Positions 1 to 5,439 of a DNA stretch of 5,923 nucleotides are shown here, in pieces (position 1 is the stretch's first letter; each line of letters opens with the position of its first letter). The position numbers and the translations under genes are program-made. The stretch is from Polyangiaceae bacterium (GTDB taxonomy: Bacteria > Myxococcota_A > Polyangia > Polyangiales > Polyangiaceae). A model generated the notes under the pieces. It was not told the origin of the DNA and searched no databases. It saw only the letters and a program-made list of their open reading frames with translations. The stretch spans positions 1 through 5,923 of the forward strand of contig JAICXU010000233.1 of assembly GCA_025934595.1 (NCBI GenBank), in the 5' to 3' direction.

Positions 1-1
1 C

Positions 2-487
2 ACCGGCGTGGTCGACGTGACGTACGCGTCGGTCGACGGCGGGCTGTCGCTCGACGTCACTGCGAGCGGCATCCAATTCAACGCCGAGCAACCGCATCAT
101 GCGTCGGCCGATCTCCACGCCACTGCCACCGTCACCGCCGATGGAAGCGCACGCGAGATGACGTGGAACGCGACGCTCACGGGCACGACGGCGCGGAGCA
201 ACGCGTTCTCACGCACCGCGAATTGGGACACGAAATGGCGCGTCGGCGGCACGTGCATCTCGCTCGACGGCAGCGCCGAGGGCACGGTCGACGACCGCAC
301 GTTGAAGACCGAGGTCGACAACTACCAACGCTGCCTCGGTAGCTGCCCCGCTGCCGGCGGAAAGATCACGATCGAGAGCGAAAAGGACGGCGAGCAAGTC
401 TCGCTCCTCTTCGACGGCGCGAACGAAGCCACGTTCACGGGAGTGAATGGACAGCAGACGAAAATTACGCTCGCCTGCGGGTTGTAA
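2..487 (+). CDS. Hypothetical beta-rich, probably exported protein (3' part only)
   Basis: The reading frame is open to the left edge, so the true start and any signal peptide lie outside the window. A GTG at position 8 is in frame, but nothing marks it as the start. About 160 residues are visible. They are rich in Thr, Ser, Ala, Gly and Asp with alternating hydrophobic residues, as expected for a secreted or surface beta-sheet protein. Counting the GTG at 8 as residue 1, there are cysteines at 83, 109, 113 and 157, an even number that would suit two disulfides after export. I recognise no family or catalytic motif. It ends in TAA at 485-487, and the next gene, on the opposite strand, ends one base further on. 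That the frame is coding is fairly sure; export and localisation are inferred from composition alone. A lipoprotein of the envelope is one possibility. Confidence 0.75.
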   Translation, partial: TGVVDVTYASVDGGLSLDVTASGIQFNAEQPHHASADLHATATVTADGSAREMTWNATLTGTTARSNAFSRTANWDTKWRVGGTCISLDGSAEGTVDDRTLKTEVDNYQRCLGSCPAAGGKITIESEKDGEQVSLLFDGANEATFTGVNGQQTKITLACGL

Positions 488-488
488 T

Positions 489-995
489 TCAGTGCGTGTG
501 CGTCCCCGTCGAGTGTCCACCTTCCGCGATGGGCTCTTCGTAGATCTTCAGCGGCTCCAAATTCGCCAGCACCTCGGGACGAATGCCGACGCCGCGATCG
601 CTGAAGAACAAATCATTTTCCGCCATCTCCGCGCGCTGCTGCGCGATGAAGAGGATCGGGCCGCCTGCTTTCGTGTATCCGAGCTGCACGAGCGTTCCCT
701 TCGGCCACGAGCCGCCCTCGAACGTCAGATCCTTGCGCAGCATGTAAAAGCCCTCGGCAGGTAAACGCACCAAGCTGTCGGCCCACGTGAGACCGCGAAA
801 CGGCAAGCCCGCGCCGTGGAAATGCCAGCGGTTCATGATGTTGTGCTCGGGCACGATCACGACCGGCAGCCCGGAATCGGAGTGGTTGTGGAAATAGACG
901 AGCACGTCCGCCGGAACATCGGCTTCGTTCTCGGGGAGCGGTTTCGTCGTGCGATAGAGCCCGCAATTCGGGAGGAGGCTTTTGATCTGCGCCAT
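489..995 (-). CDS. Conserved-looking hypothetical protein, His-rich, downstream of PilZ gene
   Basis: This encodes 168 residues from ATG at 993-995; further upstream the frame continues but reads as low-quality Arg/Ser-rich sequence, and the PilZ gene ends there. I do not recognise the family. The protein is mixed beta and soluble, with no signal peptide or membrane segment. Aromatic and histidine clusters stand out: Y34-F-H-N-H38, then H51, W57-H-F-H60, and a C-terminal tail with H161, H166 and H168. One cysteine is at position 11. The spacing of H36, H38, H51, H58 and H60 could form a metal site in a small beta barrel, but this is conjecture. The gene lies 34 bp after the PilZ gene on the same strand, so the two are probably cotranscribed and it may act in the same c-di-GMP-linked process. 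No good ribosome binding site is visible; a 6-bp inverted repeat directly abuts the start codon. Confidence 0.8.
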   Translation of the reverse strand: MAQIKSLLPNCGLYRTTKPLPENEADVPADVLVYFHNHSDSGLPVVIVPEHNIMNRWHFHGAGLPFRGLTWADSLVRLPAEGFYMLRKDLTFEGGSWPKGTLVQLGYTKAGGPILFIAQQRAEMAENDLFFSDRGVGIRPEVLANLEPLKIYEEPIAEGGHSTGTHTH

Positions 996-1016
996 GGCCG
1001 CGCAACATAAGCGGCC
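996..1016. repeat. Inverted repeat abutting the start codon of the 489-995 gene
   Basis: GGCCGC at 996-1001 and GCGGCC at 1011-1016 are perfect 6-bp arms around a 9-nt, AT-richer loop (1002-1010). In the mRNA of the two-gene - strand unit this would fold into a GC hairpin touching the ATG, over the place where a ribosome binding site should be. There is no T-run, so it does not look like an intrinsic terminator. A role in limiting translation of the downstream gene is inference. Confidence 0.4.
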
Positions 1017-1029
1017 CGAGGAATGCGCG

Positions 1030-1509
1030 CTAAGTTTTTTCGCCGTCGCGCTTTTGCGTTTCCACGCCGGGCGGCGGCTCGAGCACGTCGTCCTTGCCGT
1101 CCGCGTTCTTGTCGACCGGGCCCGCGGCTTTGTGCAGGCCGGATTGCGACGAGAACTCGAGACCCGCGACGAAACCGTCGTGCTCCTCTTGCAGCCACAC
1201 GACACGCGCGCGTCGTGTGAGCTGCGTCGTTCCGTCCTCGCCGACCGTCACCGTGTAATCGACGCCCGCGAGAATGCGCTCTTCGAGGATCGCCCGGATG
1301 CCGCTGCGGCTCATGTTGATGGCCCAGCCCGTCGAGACGACCTCGCCCTCCCCGCCGTCGACGATTTTTTTCACCGTGATTTTTTCGGATACGCCGCGCC
1401 TTGCGTCCGTGCGACGGGTACGCGCGGGGGCGTTTTGTCCCGAAACGGCCGCCGAGATTCCGTCCTCGGGCGTCGGCGTACCTTTCTTTTCCACGGTATT
1501 TCCCATCAT
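1030..1509 (-). CDS. PilZ-domain protein, probable c-di-GMP receptor
   Basis: PilZ domains bind cyclic di-GMP and pass the signal to partners in motility, exopolysaccharide or secretion control. The 159-residue product has both signature elements: the R-x3-R motif at R33-T-D-A-R37, and the second motif N65-M-S67-R-S-G70, a (D/N)xSxxG match. The last strands read RVVW (102-105) and G-L-E-F (116-119), usual for the end of a PilZ barrel. Residues 1-29 are flexible. After about residue 120 comes a hydrophilic tail ending in a Lys/Asp/Glu/Pro-rich stretch. There is no membrane segment or second domain, so it is a free-standing, cytoplasmic adaptor. I chose the ATG at 1507-1509; a second ATG follows directly at 1504-1506, and an in-frame GTG at 1549-1551 is a weaker option. 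No clear ribosome binding site is visible. It heads a probable two-gene operon with the 489-995 gene and is divergent from the foldase cluster. The family call is sure; the target process is not known. Confidence 0.9.
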   Translation of the reverse strand: MMGNTVEKKGTPTPEDGISAAVSGQNAPARTRRTDARRGVSEKITVKKIVDGGEGEVVSTGWAINMSRSGIRAILEERILAGVDYTVTVGEDGTTQLTRRARVVWLQEEHDGFVAGLEFSSQSGLHKAAGPVDKNADGKDDVLEPPPGVETQKRDGEKT

Positions 1510-1553
1510 AGCAAAAGATGGACGGCCCGGCCCTCGCCTCTTCGACGACACGC

Positions 1554-1574
1554 TATCGAAATTTTCTCTCGATA
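1554..1574. promoter_or_regulatory. Short AT-centred palindrome, possible operator
   Basis: TATCGA at 1554-1559 and TCGATA at 1569-1574 are perfect inverted 6-bp arms around a 9-nt AT-rich centre. The 21-bp overall size fits a dimeric regulator spanning two turns. It lies 45-65 bp upstream of the PilZ start codon, a typical distance for a promoter or operator of that gene. Function is inferred from symmetry and position only. Confidence 0.3.
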
Positions 1575-1588
1575 CTGAAATCCTCAAG

Positions 1589-1616
1589 CAAGGCATGCCG
1601 CTGCATGGCATCCTTG
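1589..1616. repeat. Interrupted 10-bp inverted repeat (hairpin or operator)
   Basis: CAAGG (1589-1593) pairs with CCTTG (1612-1616), and ATGCC (1595-1599) with GGCAT (1607-1611). This leaves one unpaired C at 1594 and a 7-nt loop (1600-1606). As RNA it would be a stable stem-loop with one bulge; as DNA it is a near-symmetric operator-like site. No T-run follows on either strand, so a simple terminator is unlikely. Its right arm overlaps the TTGACG that could be the -35 box for the + strand cluster. Confidence 0.5.
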
Positions 1617-1643
1617 ACGGCGACCGACGAAAACGGGTCTCAT
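1614..1643 (+). promoter_or_regulatory. Weak sigma-70-like promoter candidate for the + strand cluster
   Basis: TTGACG (1614-1619) matches five of six bases of a -35 box. TCTCAT (1638-1643), 18 bp further on, matches four of six bases of a -10 box. Transcription would begin near 1650 and leave a leader of about 80 nt before the GTG at 1731. The -10 match is poor and such pairs arise by chance, so this is only a candidate. Confidence 0.2.
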
Positions 1644-1730
1644 CGTCTGGTAGCCGCTCGCATTGGGTCGGGGAGTGCGGCGTCGGTTGCGCGCTATTCG
1701 CTTCGAAGCCCCCCTGGAACGCTCGCCAAC

Positions 1731-2165
1731 GTGTCCCCCCAAGAGCTGAAGAAGGCATTGATTTCGGCAGGGTTCGAGGTCTATCGAACCAAGTCCGAAG
1801 AGATCATGCTCGCCGATCGTGTGCGAGACAACCTGATCCTCGATTCCGGCGTACGCGTTCGCGCGAAGGCGGCGAACGAGGTCGAGGTGCGGCTCGTCAT
1901 GGGCGTGCGCAAGGCGCAGTTTCCCGCCGATGACGAAGCCGCGCTGTTCGAGCGCGTGCGAAAGCTCGCCGCGCCGGTGCTCGCGCTCGGATTCGACGAG
2001 ATTGCTACAGGACAATCTCCCGTCACCGATCCTTCCGACTCGACGCGCACGCTCGACGTTTTTTACGATGTCGTCTTCGGTAAAGAAGCGGCCACTTTCG
2101 ACGGCGCCCTCCCGCTCTTGAAGGCTGCGATCGAAGTCGCAAAGACCGCAGAATCCCGCCACTAA
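1731..2165 (+). CDS. Hypothetical 144-residue protein upstream of the PpiD-like foldase
   Basis: I do not recognise the family. The frame is open back to 1518, but protein-like sequence with predictable helices and strands begins only at the GTG at 1731, so I start it there; a weak GGA at 1716-1718 precedes it. The order appears to be a helix (S2-Q-E-L-K to G13-F), a run of charged strands with alternating hydrophobics, a long amphipathic helix in the middle, two or three strands (T-L-D-V-F-Y-D-V-V-F) and a C-terminal helix. This small alpha/beta layout recalls compact adaptors or secretion-chaperone-like folds, but there is no motif to support that. It has no signal peptide, membrane segment or cysteine, so it is probably cytosolic. 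The stop is 30 bp before the PpiD-like gene on the same strand, which suggests one operon. That it codes is likely; the function is unknown. Confidence 0.7.
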   Translation: MSPQELKKALISAGFEVYRTKSEEIMLADRVRDNLILDSGVRVRAKAANEVEVRLVMGVRKAQFPADDEAALFERVRKLAAPVLALGFDEIATGQSPVTDPSDSTRTLDVFYDVVFGKEAATFDGALPLLKAAIEVAKTAESRH

Positions 2166-2172
2166 GACGGCC

Positions 2173-2189
2173 GCCCGTGCTATTCGGGC
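2173..2189 (+). repeat. Small GC hairpin just before the PpiD-like start
   Basis: GCCCG (2173-2177) and CGGGC (2185-2189) form a 5-bp stem with a 7-nt loop, ending 6 nt before the ATG at 2196. It sits where a ribosome binding site would be expected, and no clear Shine-Dalgarno is seen there. No T-run follows. It may tune initiation of the foldase gene, or be chance in GC-rich DNA. Confidence 0.3.
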
Positions 2190-2195
2190 TTCGTC

Positions 2196-4061
2196 ATGTT
2201 GTCCCTGTTTCGCCGACAAGGCCTGATGTCCGTCATCTACGGCGGAATCATCATCGCGATCATCGCGGTGTTCGTCATTCAGTTCCGGCCGAACGCGAAT
2301 CAGAAGAGCGCGTCGATCAACCAGGCGTGCGTCGCCGTCGTCAAAGGTCACTGCATCGACCCCAAAGATCATCGCGCCACCTACCGCCTGCTGATCCCGC
2401 GTGATTCGCAGGGAAATCTGATGACGGGGCGCGCGAAGACGATGGGCCTCGCGAAAATCGCCGCCGACGGTCTCATCGAACGCGAGCTTCTCGACGACGA
2501 AGCGGACCGCATCGGGCTCACCGTCACCGACGACGAGGTCTCCGACGAAATCATCCACGGCTTCATCCACGTGAGCGTCCCCGCGGAGCGCCCCGACCTC
2601 GCCGCAAACCTCCGCGTCGGCGACGGGCGCATTTACGTGGGATTCAAAGACTCGAAGACGAAGGAGTTCGACGTCAAAGTCTACGAGCGCACGATCCGCA
2701 ACCTCGTCGGACGCTCACCCGCCGAGTTCCGCGAGGCGCAGGCGCGCGAGATCCTCGCGTACAAGATGCGAAAAATCATCGTCGCGCCCGTGCGCGTCAG
2801 CGAGCCCGAGGCGCTCGCGAGCTACATCAACGAGAAGAGCAGCGCCGAGGTCACGTTCATCCCCGTGCACGCGGGTTACGTCGCGCGTTACGCCATCGAC
2901 CAAAACGACGCCGACATCCAGAAATGGGCGGCGGACAAAGACAACGCGAAGAAAGTCGACGAGCTCGTCGCGCAACGCATCAGCGCCGCGGAGCCGAAAG
3001 CCAATCATGTTCGGCACATCTTGGTTCGCGTCGAAAAAGGCGCGACGGCGGACGAGAAGAGCGAAGCGCTCGGGAAGCTCGCCGCCGGCGTCGCACGATT
3101 GAAGCGAGGTGATGCATTCGCCGACGTGGCGCGTGATCTCTCGCAAGATCCCGGCAGCGCAGAGCAAGGCGGCGACGTCGGCGACAAGACCGACGGATTC
3201 GTCGCGCCGTTCCGCGATGCCGCGAACGCGCTGAAGCCGGGCGAGGTGACGAGCGGCGCCGTCGAGACGCAGTTCGGCTATCACCTCATCGAAAAAGACG
3301 ATCCCTCGAAGGTCTCGCAGGTCTCCGACGCGATCAAAAAAGACGCGCAACGCGAGCTCTTCGTGAAAGAAAAGACGGTCACGGTGGGACACGATCTTGC
3401 CGCGAAAATCCTCGCGTCGATGAAGGCCGGAAAATCCGCCGACGACGCCGCGAAAGACGCGGTCGCTACGCTGAAAGGCAAGACGCTGCCGACCGCGCCG
3501 CTCACCGTGCTCCCGCCGGCAAAATCGGCGGCGGCCGTCGACGCGGGTGCGGGCGGCGCGCCTCCGGCTCCGAATGGCCGCGACGCGGGCGCTGCTCTTC
3601 TCGACGGTGGTGCGAGCGTGGCCGAGGCGCCTGTCGTTCCGAAAGTGTTCACGGCCGACAACGACCCCGACCGGCCGCAAGCGCAGACGTCGAACGACTT
3701 CAATCGCGGCGGCGATCCGATCCCGGGCCTCGACGTGAAGGAGTCGACGAAGGTCATCGAGTTCGCGTTCGGCACCGCCAAAGAAGGCGAGCTCTATCCC
3801 GAATCGCTCCGCGGCGAAGACGGCTTCTACGTGTTCGAGCTGAAGTCGCGCAAGGCGGCGACGAAAGAGGATTTCGCGAAGGACAAGGACACCTACCTGC
3901 AGACGCTGCTCGCGGCGAAACAGGCGGAGGCCATCGGCGTATACGTGCGCAGGCTGCGCGATGCGGCGAAGGACGAAATCAAAGTCGACAACTCGTACCT
4001 CGAGACGAGCTCACGCGACGGCGGTGTCGACGAAAGCGACGAAGAAGAGGAAGAACCCTGA
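2196..4061 (+). CDS. ppiD: PpiD-like membrane-anchored periplasmic foldase with parvulin domain
   Basis: The 621-residue product matches the size and layout of PpiD (623 in E. coli), the inner-membrane chaperone that meets proteins leaving the Sec translocon. Residues 1-10 carry two Arg; one membrane helix follows at about 12-30, placing the rest in the periplasm. A SurA-type N-terminal chaperone region covers about 35-230. The parvulin domain spans about 269-368: H271-V-R-H274-I-L-V, then D318-P-G-S, G325-G-D-V-G and F360-G-Y-H363-L-I. It keeps both conserved histidines of the parvulin fold (H274, H363). E. coli PpiD is known to lack measurable isomerase activity, so activity here is open. 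An Ala/Pro/Gly linker (about 441-487) leads to a C-terminal region typical of PpiD, and then an acidic tail (D-E-S-D-E5-P). I kept ATG 2196 because it retains the positive residues before the helix; ATG 2226 has a better AAGG (2218-2221) but would drop them. The symbol is by similarity; SurA/PrsA-type is the alternative. Confidence 0.88.
   Translation: MLSLFRRQGLMSVIYGGIIIAIIAVFVIQFRPNANQKSASINQACVAVVKGHCIDPKDHRATYRLLIPRDSQGNLMTGRAKTMGLAKIAADGLIERELLDDEADRIGLTVTDDEVSDEIIHGFIHVSVPAERPDLAANLRVGDGRIYVGFKDSKTKEFDVKVYERTIRNLVGRSPAEFREAQAREILAYKMRKIIVAPVRVSEPEALASYINEKSSAEVTFIPVHAGYVARYAIDQNDADIQKWAADKDNAKKVDELVAQRISAAEPKANHVRHILVRVEKGATADEKSEALGKLAAGVARLKRGDAFADVARDLSQDPGSAEQGGDVGDKTDGFVAPFRDAANALKPGEVTSGAVETQFGYHLIEKDDPSKVSQVSDAIKKDAQRELFVKEKTVTVGHDLAAKILASMKAGKSADDAAKDAVATLKGKTLPTAPLTVLPPAKSAAAVDAGAGGAPPAPNGRDAGAALLDGGASVAEAPVVPKVFTADNDPDRPQAQTSNDFNRGGDPIPGLDVKESTKVIEFAFGTAKEGELYPESLRGEDGFYVFELKSRKAATKEDFAKDKDTYLQTLLAAKQAEAIGVYVRRLRDAAKDEIKVDNSYLETSSRDGGVDESDEEEEEP
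4046..4060 (+). promoter_or_regulatory. Ribosome binding site and CTG start of the M16 gene, overlapping the ppiD stop
   Basis: AGAGG (4046-4050) lies 7 nt before a CTG at 4058-4060, which overlaps the ppiD TGA (4059-4061) as CTGA. This is the arrangement of translationally coupled ATGA or GTGA junctions, with CTG in place of the usual start. The M16 frame has no ATG, GTG or TTG between here and 4232, while conserved M16 sequence begins around 4154. The site therefore decides the start; a CTG start remains an inference until shown. Confidence 0.5.
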
Positions 4062-5422
4062 GCGACGCGCGCGGCACTGCCGACGCAGCGGCACGTGATG
4101 CTGCGCGTGCAGCCTCTCGTGCAGCCTCTCGTGCATCCTCTTGTGCACCAAGGCGCATCACGCTCGCGAATGGGCTTCCCGCCCTCGCCATTTCTCAGCC
4201 GAATCTTCATCGCGCGCTCGTCGCCCTCTACGTGCGCGTAGGCTCGCGTTTCGAAACGAAAGAACGAAACGGCCTGTCGCATTTTCTGGAGCACATGCTC
4301 TATCGCGGCACACCTCGCCTTCGCACGGCGCACGACGTGAACCACGCGTTCGAGTCGCTCGGCGGCTATCTCTACGCGTCCACGCAAGTCGACTACGCCG
4401 TCTTCTCGGTCGGCGTTCCGCCCGAGTCGCTCGAGCGCGCGTGCGAGCTCTTCGCCGACGTGCTTTCGCATCCGACGTTCTCGGACATCGAGATCGAAAA
4501 AGGGATCGTGAACGAAGAGATCTTGGAAGATCTCGACGACGACGGACGGCAGATCGACGCCGACAATCTCTCGCGAAAGTTGATCTATCCGTCGCATCCG
4601 CTCGGCTTCACGATCACGGGCACCGAAGACACCGTGAATGGCTTCGACAAAAAAATGCTTCGCGCGCATCACGCGCGGCATTTCACGGCCGATGCAAGCG
4701 TCCTCGTTTTTGCCGGAAATTTGGCGGAAAAAGAGGCCGTCTCGCTCGCAGAAAAATATTTTTCGAATTTTCCGAGGGGCGACAGGCCGACGACCGCGCC
4801 GCCGCCGGTCACGCAAAAAAAACCGCGCCTCCAGATCCTCGAGAACAGCTCGAGCCAAACGGAGCTTCGTGTTTCGTTCCGCGCGATCGCCGACGACGCG
4901 CCGGATCGGCCCGCGATGGACATGCTGATGCGCCTCGTCGACGACGGCATGTCGTCGCGTCTCTATCATCGCATCTGCGATGCACGCGGGCTTTGCTACG
5001 ACGTCACCGCCGGATACGACGGCTACGAGGACGACGGCATCGTCGACTTCGCGGCCGGCGTGCAACACGCGCGCACGTCACGGGTCACGCGCGAGATGCT
5101 CGAGCTCATGCGAGAGCTCGCGACCGAAGGGCCCACGGACGAAGAGCTCACGATGGCGCGACGACGTCATGCATGGGAGCTCGCCGCGCTCGGCGATTCA
5201 CCCGAAGACGCGGCAGGATTTTTCGGACACGGGATCCTCTTCGGACGATCGCCGAGCGTCTCGTCGTCGATGGAAAAGCTCGCGAAGGTCACGAAGGAAG
5301 ATGTGATGACGCTCGCGAAAAAGCTCTGCGAGCCGAATCGGCTCAACGTGATCGCGGTGGGCCTGCTCGAGAAGGACGAAGAGAAACGGCTCACGGACAT
5401 CGTGATGGGTTGGGGCAAGTAG
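4058..5422 (+). CDS. M16-family zinc metallopeptidase (insulinase/processing-peptidase type), CTG start proposed
   Basis: M16 peptidases cut short or unfolded peptides inside a closed chamber. Numbered from the CTG at 4058 (454 residues), the inverted zinc motif is H75-F-L-E78-H79, with the third ligand at E154 in N-E-E-I, 75 residues on. The N-terminal M16 domain covers about 33-180 and the C-terminal half about 185-370, with the conserved M298-S-S-R-L and R310-G-L-C-Y. All catalytic residues are present. The family's first strand, here R33-I-T-L-A-N-G-L, lies upstream of the GTG at 4232, so a start at 4232 would remove a core piece. No ATG, GTG or TTG exists in frame above it, but CTG 4058 overlaps the ppiD stop and has a GAGG at 7 nt. 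Residues 2-32 are an Ala/Arg/Ser tail encoded partly by a 12-bp repeat. No signal peptide or membrane segment is seen. M16 genes often come in pairs; here only one is visible. The family is sure, the start and substrate are not. Confidence 0.88.
   Translation: MSDARGTADAAARDAARAASRAASRASSCAPRRITLANGLPALAISQPNLHRALVALYVRVGSRFETKERNGLSHFLEHMLYRGTPRLRTAHDVNHAFESLGGYLYASTQVDYAVFSVGVPPESLERACELFADVLSHPTFSDIEIEKGIVNEEILEDLDDDGRQIDADNLSRKLIYPSHPLGFTITGTEDTVNGFDKKMLRAHHARHFTADASVLVFAGNLAEKEAVSLAEKYFSNFPRGDRPTTAPPPVTQKKPRLQILENSSSQTELRVSFRAIADDAPDRPAMDMLMRLVDDGMSSRLYHRICDARGLCYDVTAGYDGYEDDGIVDFAAGVQHARTSRVTREMLELMRELATEGPTDEELTMARRRHAWELAALGDSPEDAAGFFGHGILFGRSPSVSSSMEKLAKVTKEDVMTLAKKLCEPNRLNVIAVGLLEKDEEKRLTDIVMGWGK
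4106..4141 (+). repeat. 12-bp tandem repeat in the 5' part of the M16 gene
   Basis: Three consecutive 12-bp units are seen: CGTGCAGCCTCT twice (4106-4117, 4118-4129), then CGTGCATCCTCT with one change (4130-4141). Decayed copies flank them at 4094-4105 and 4142-4153. The unit is four codons, encoding Arg-Ala-Ala-Ser in the M16 frame, so gain or loss of a unit would keep the frame. The peptide it adds looks disordered. Confidence 0.8.
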
Positions 5423-5439
5423 CTTCTTTTTGGCTGTAT
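5423..5439. other. Short convergent gap between the M16 gene and the hydrolase
   Basis: The gap holds a pyrimidine run, CTTCTTTTT (5423-5431 region), directly after the M16 stop. I see no GC-rich stem in front of it, so I do not call a terminator; transcripts from both sides may run into each other here. Confidence 0.4.

Larger units (their letters stand above)
1510..1730. promoter_or_regulatory. Divergent intergenic region between the PilZ gene and the foldase cluster
   Basis: This 221-bp gap separates the - strand PilZ unit from the + strand cluster and should carry promoters for both. Its middle (about 1550-1590) is visibly more AT-rich than the flanking genes. The + strand frame is open through it from 1518, but the translated stretch is low quality and unlike the protein that follows, so I treat it as non-coding. 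It holds a 6-bp palindrome (1554-1574), an interrupted 10-bp inverted repeat (1589-1616) and a weak promoter-like pair (1614-1643). No tRNA or small ORF stands out. Confidence 0.6.

Noticed and set aside
1593..1620. Sigma-54 promoter in the divergent region (GGCA with TTGC/TTGA nearby on both strands)
   Set aside because: The spacing between the GG and GC elements is wrong on both strands: about two bases short on the - strand, and on the + strand the TTG lies too near the GG.
1518..1730. N-terminal extension of the 144-residue protein back to ATG 1518
   Set aside because: The extra 71 residues are Ser/Arg/Ala-rich without structure, run through the inverted repeats, and would nearly touch the divergent PilZ start. 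GTG 1731 fits the protein-like region better.
1584..2570. 328-codon - strand open frame opposite the 144-residue gene and ppiD
   Set aside because: Rich in Asp, Arg and Val with no motif, and antisense to better-supported genes. It would also overlap the divergent promoter region.
2226..4061. Alternative start of the PpiD-like gene at ATG 2226 with AAGG 4 nt before it
   Set aside because: It would remove the positively charged residues before the membrane helix, which the topology needs; kept only as a lesser option.
3893..5068. 391-codon - strand open frame opposite the ppiD end and the M16 gene
   Set aside because: Low-quality Arg/Val/Ala-rich translation directly antisense to conserved M16 sequence; a mirror of codon bias.
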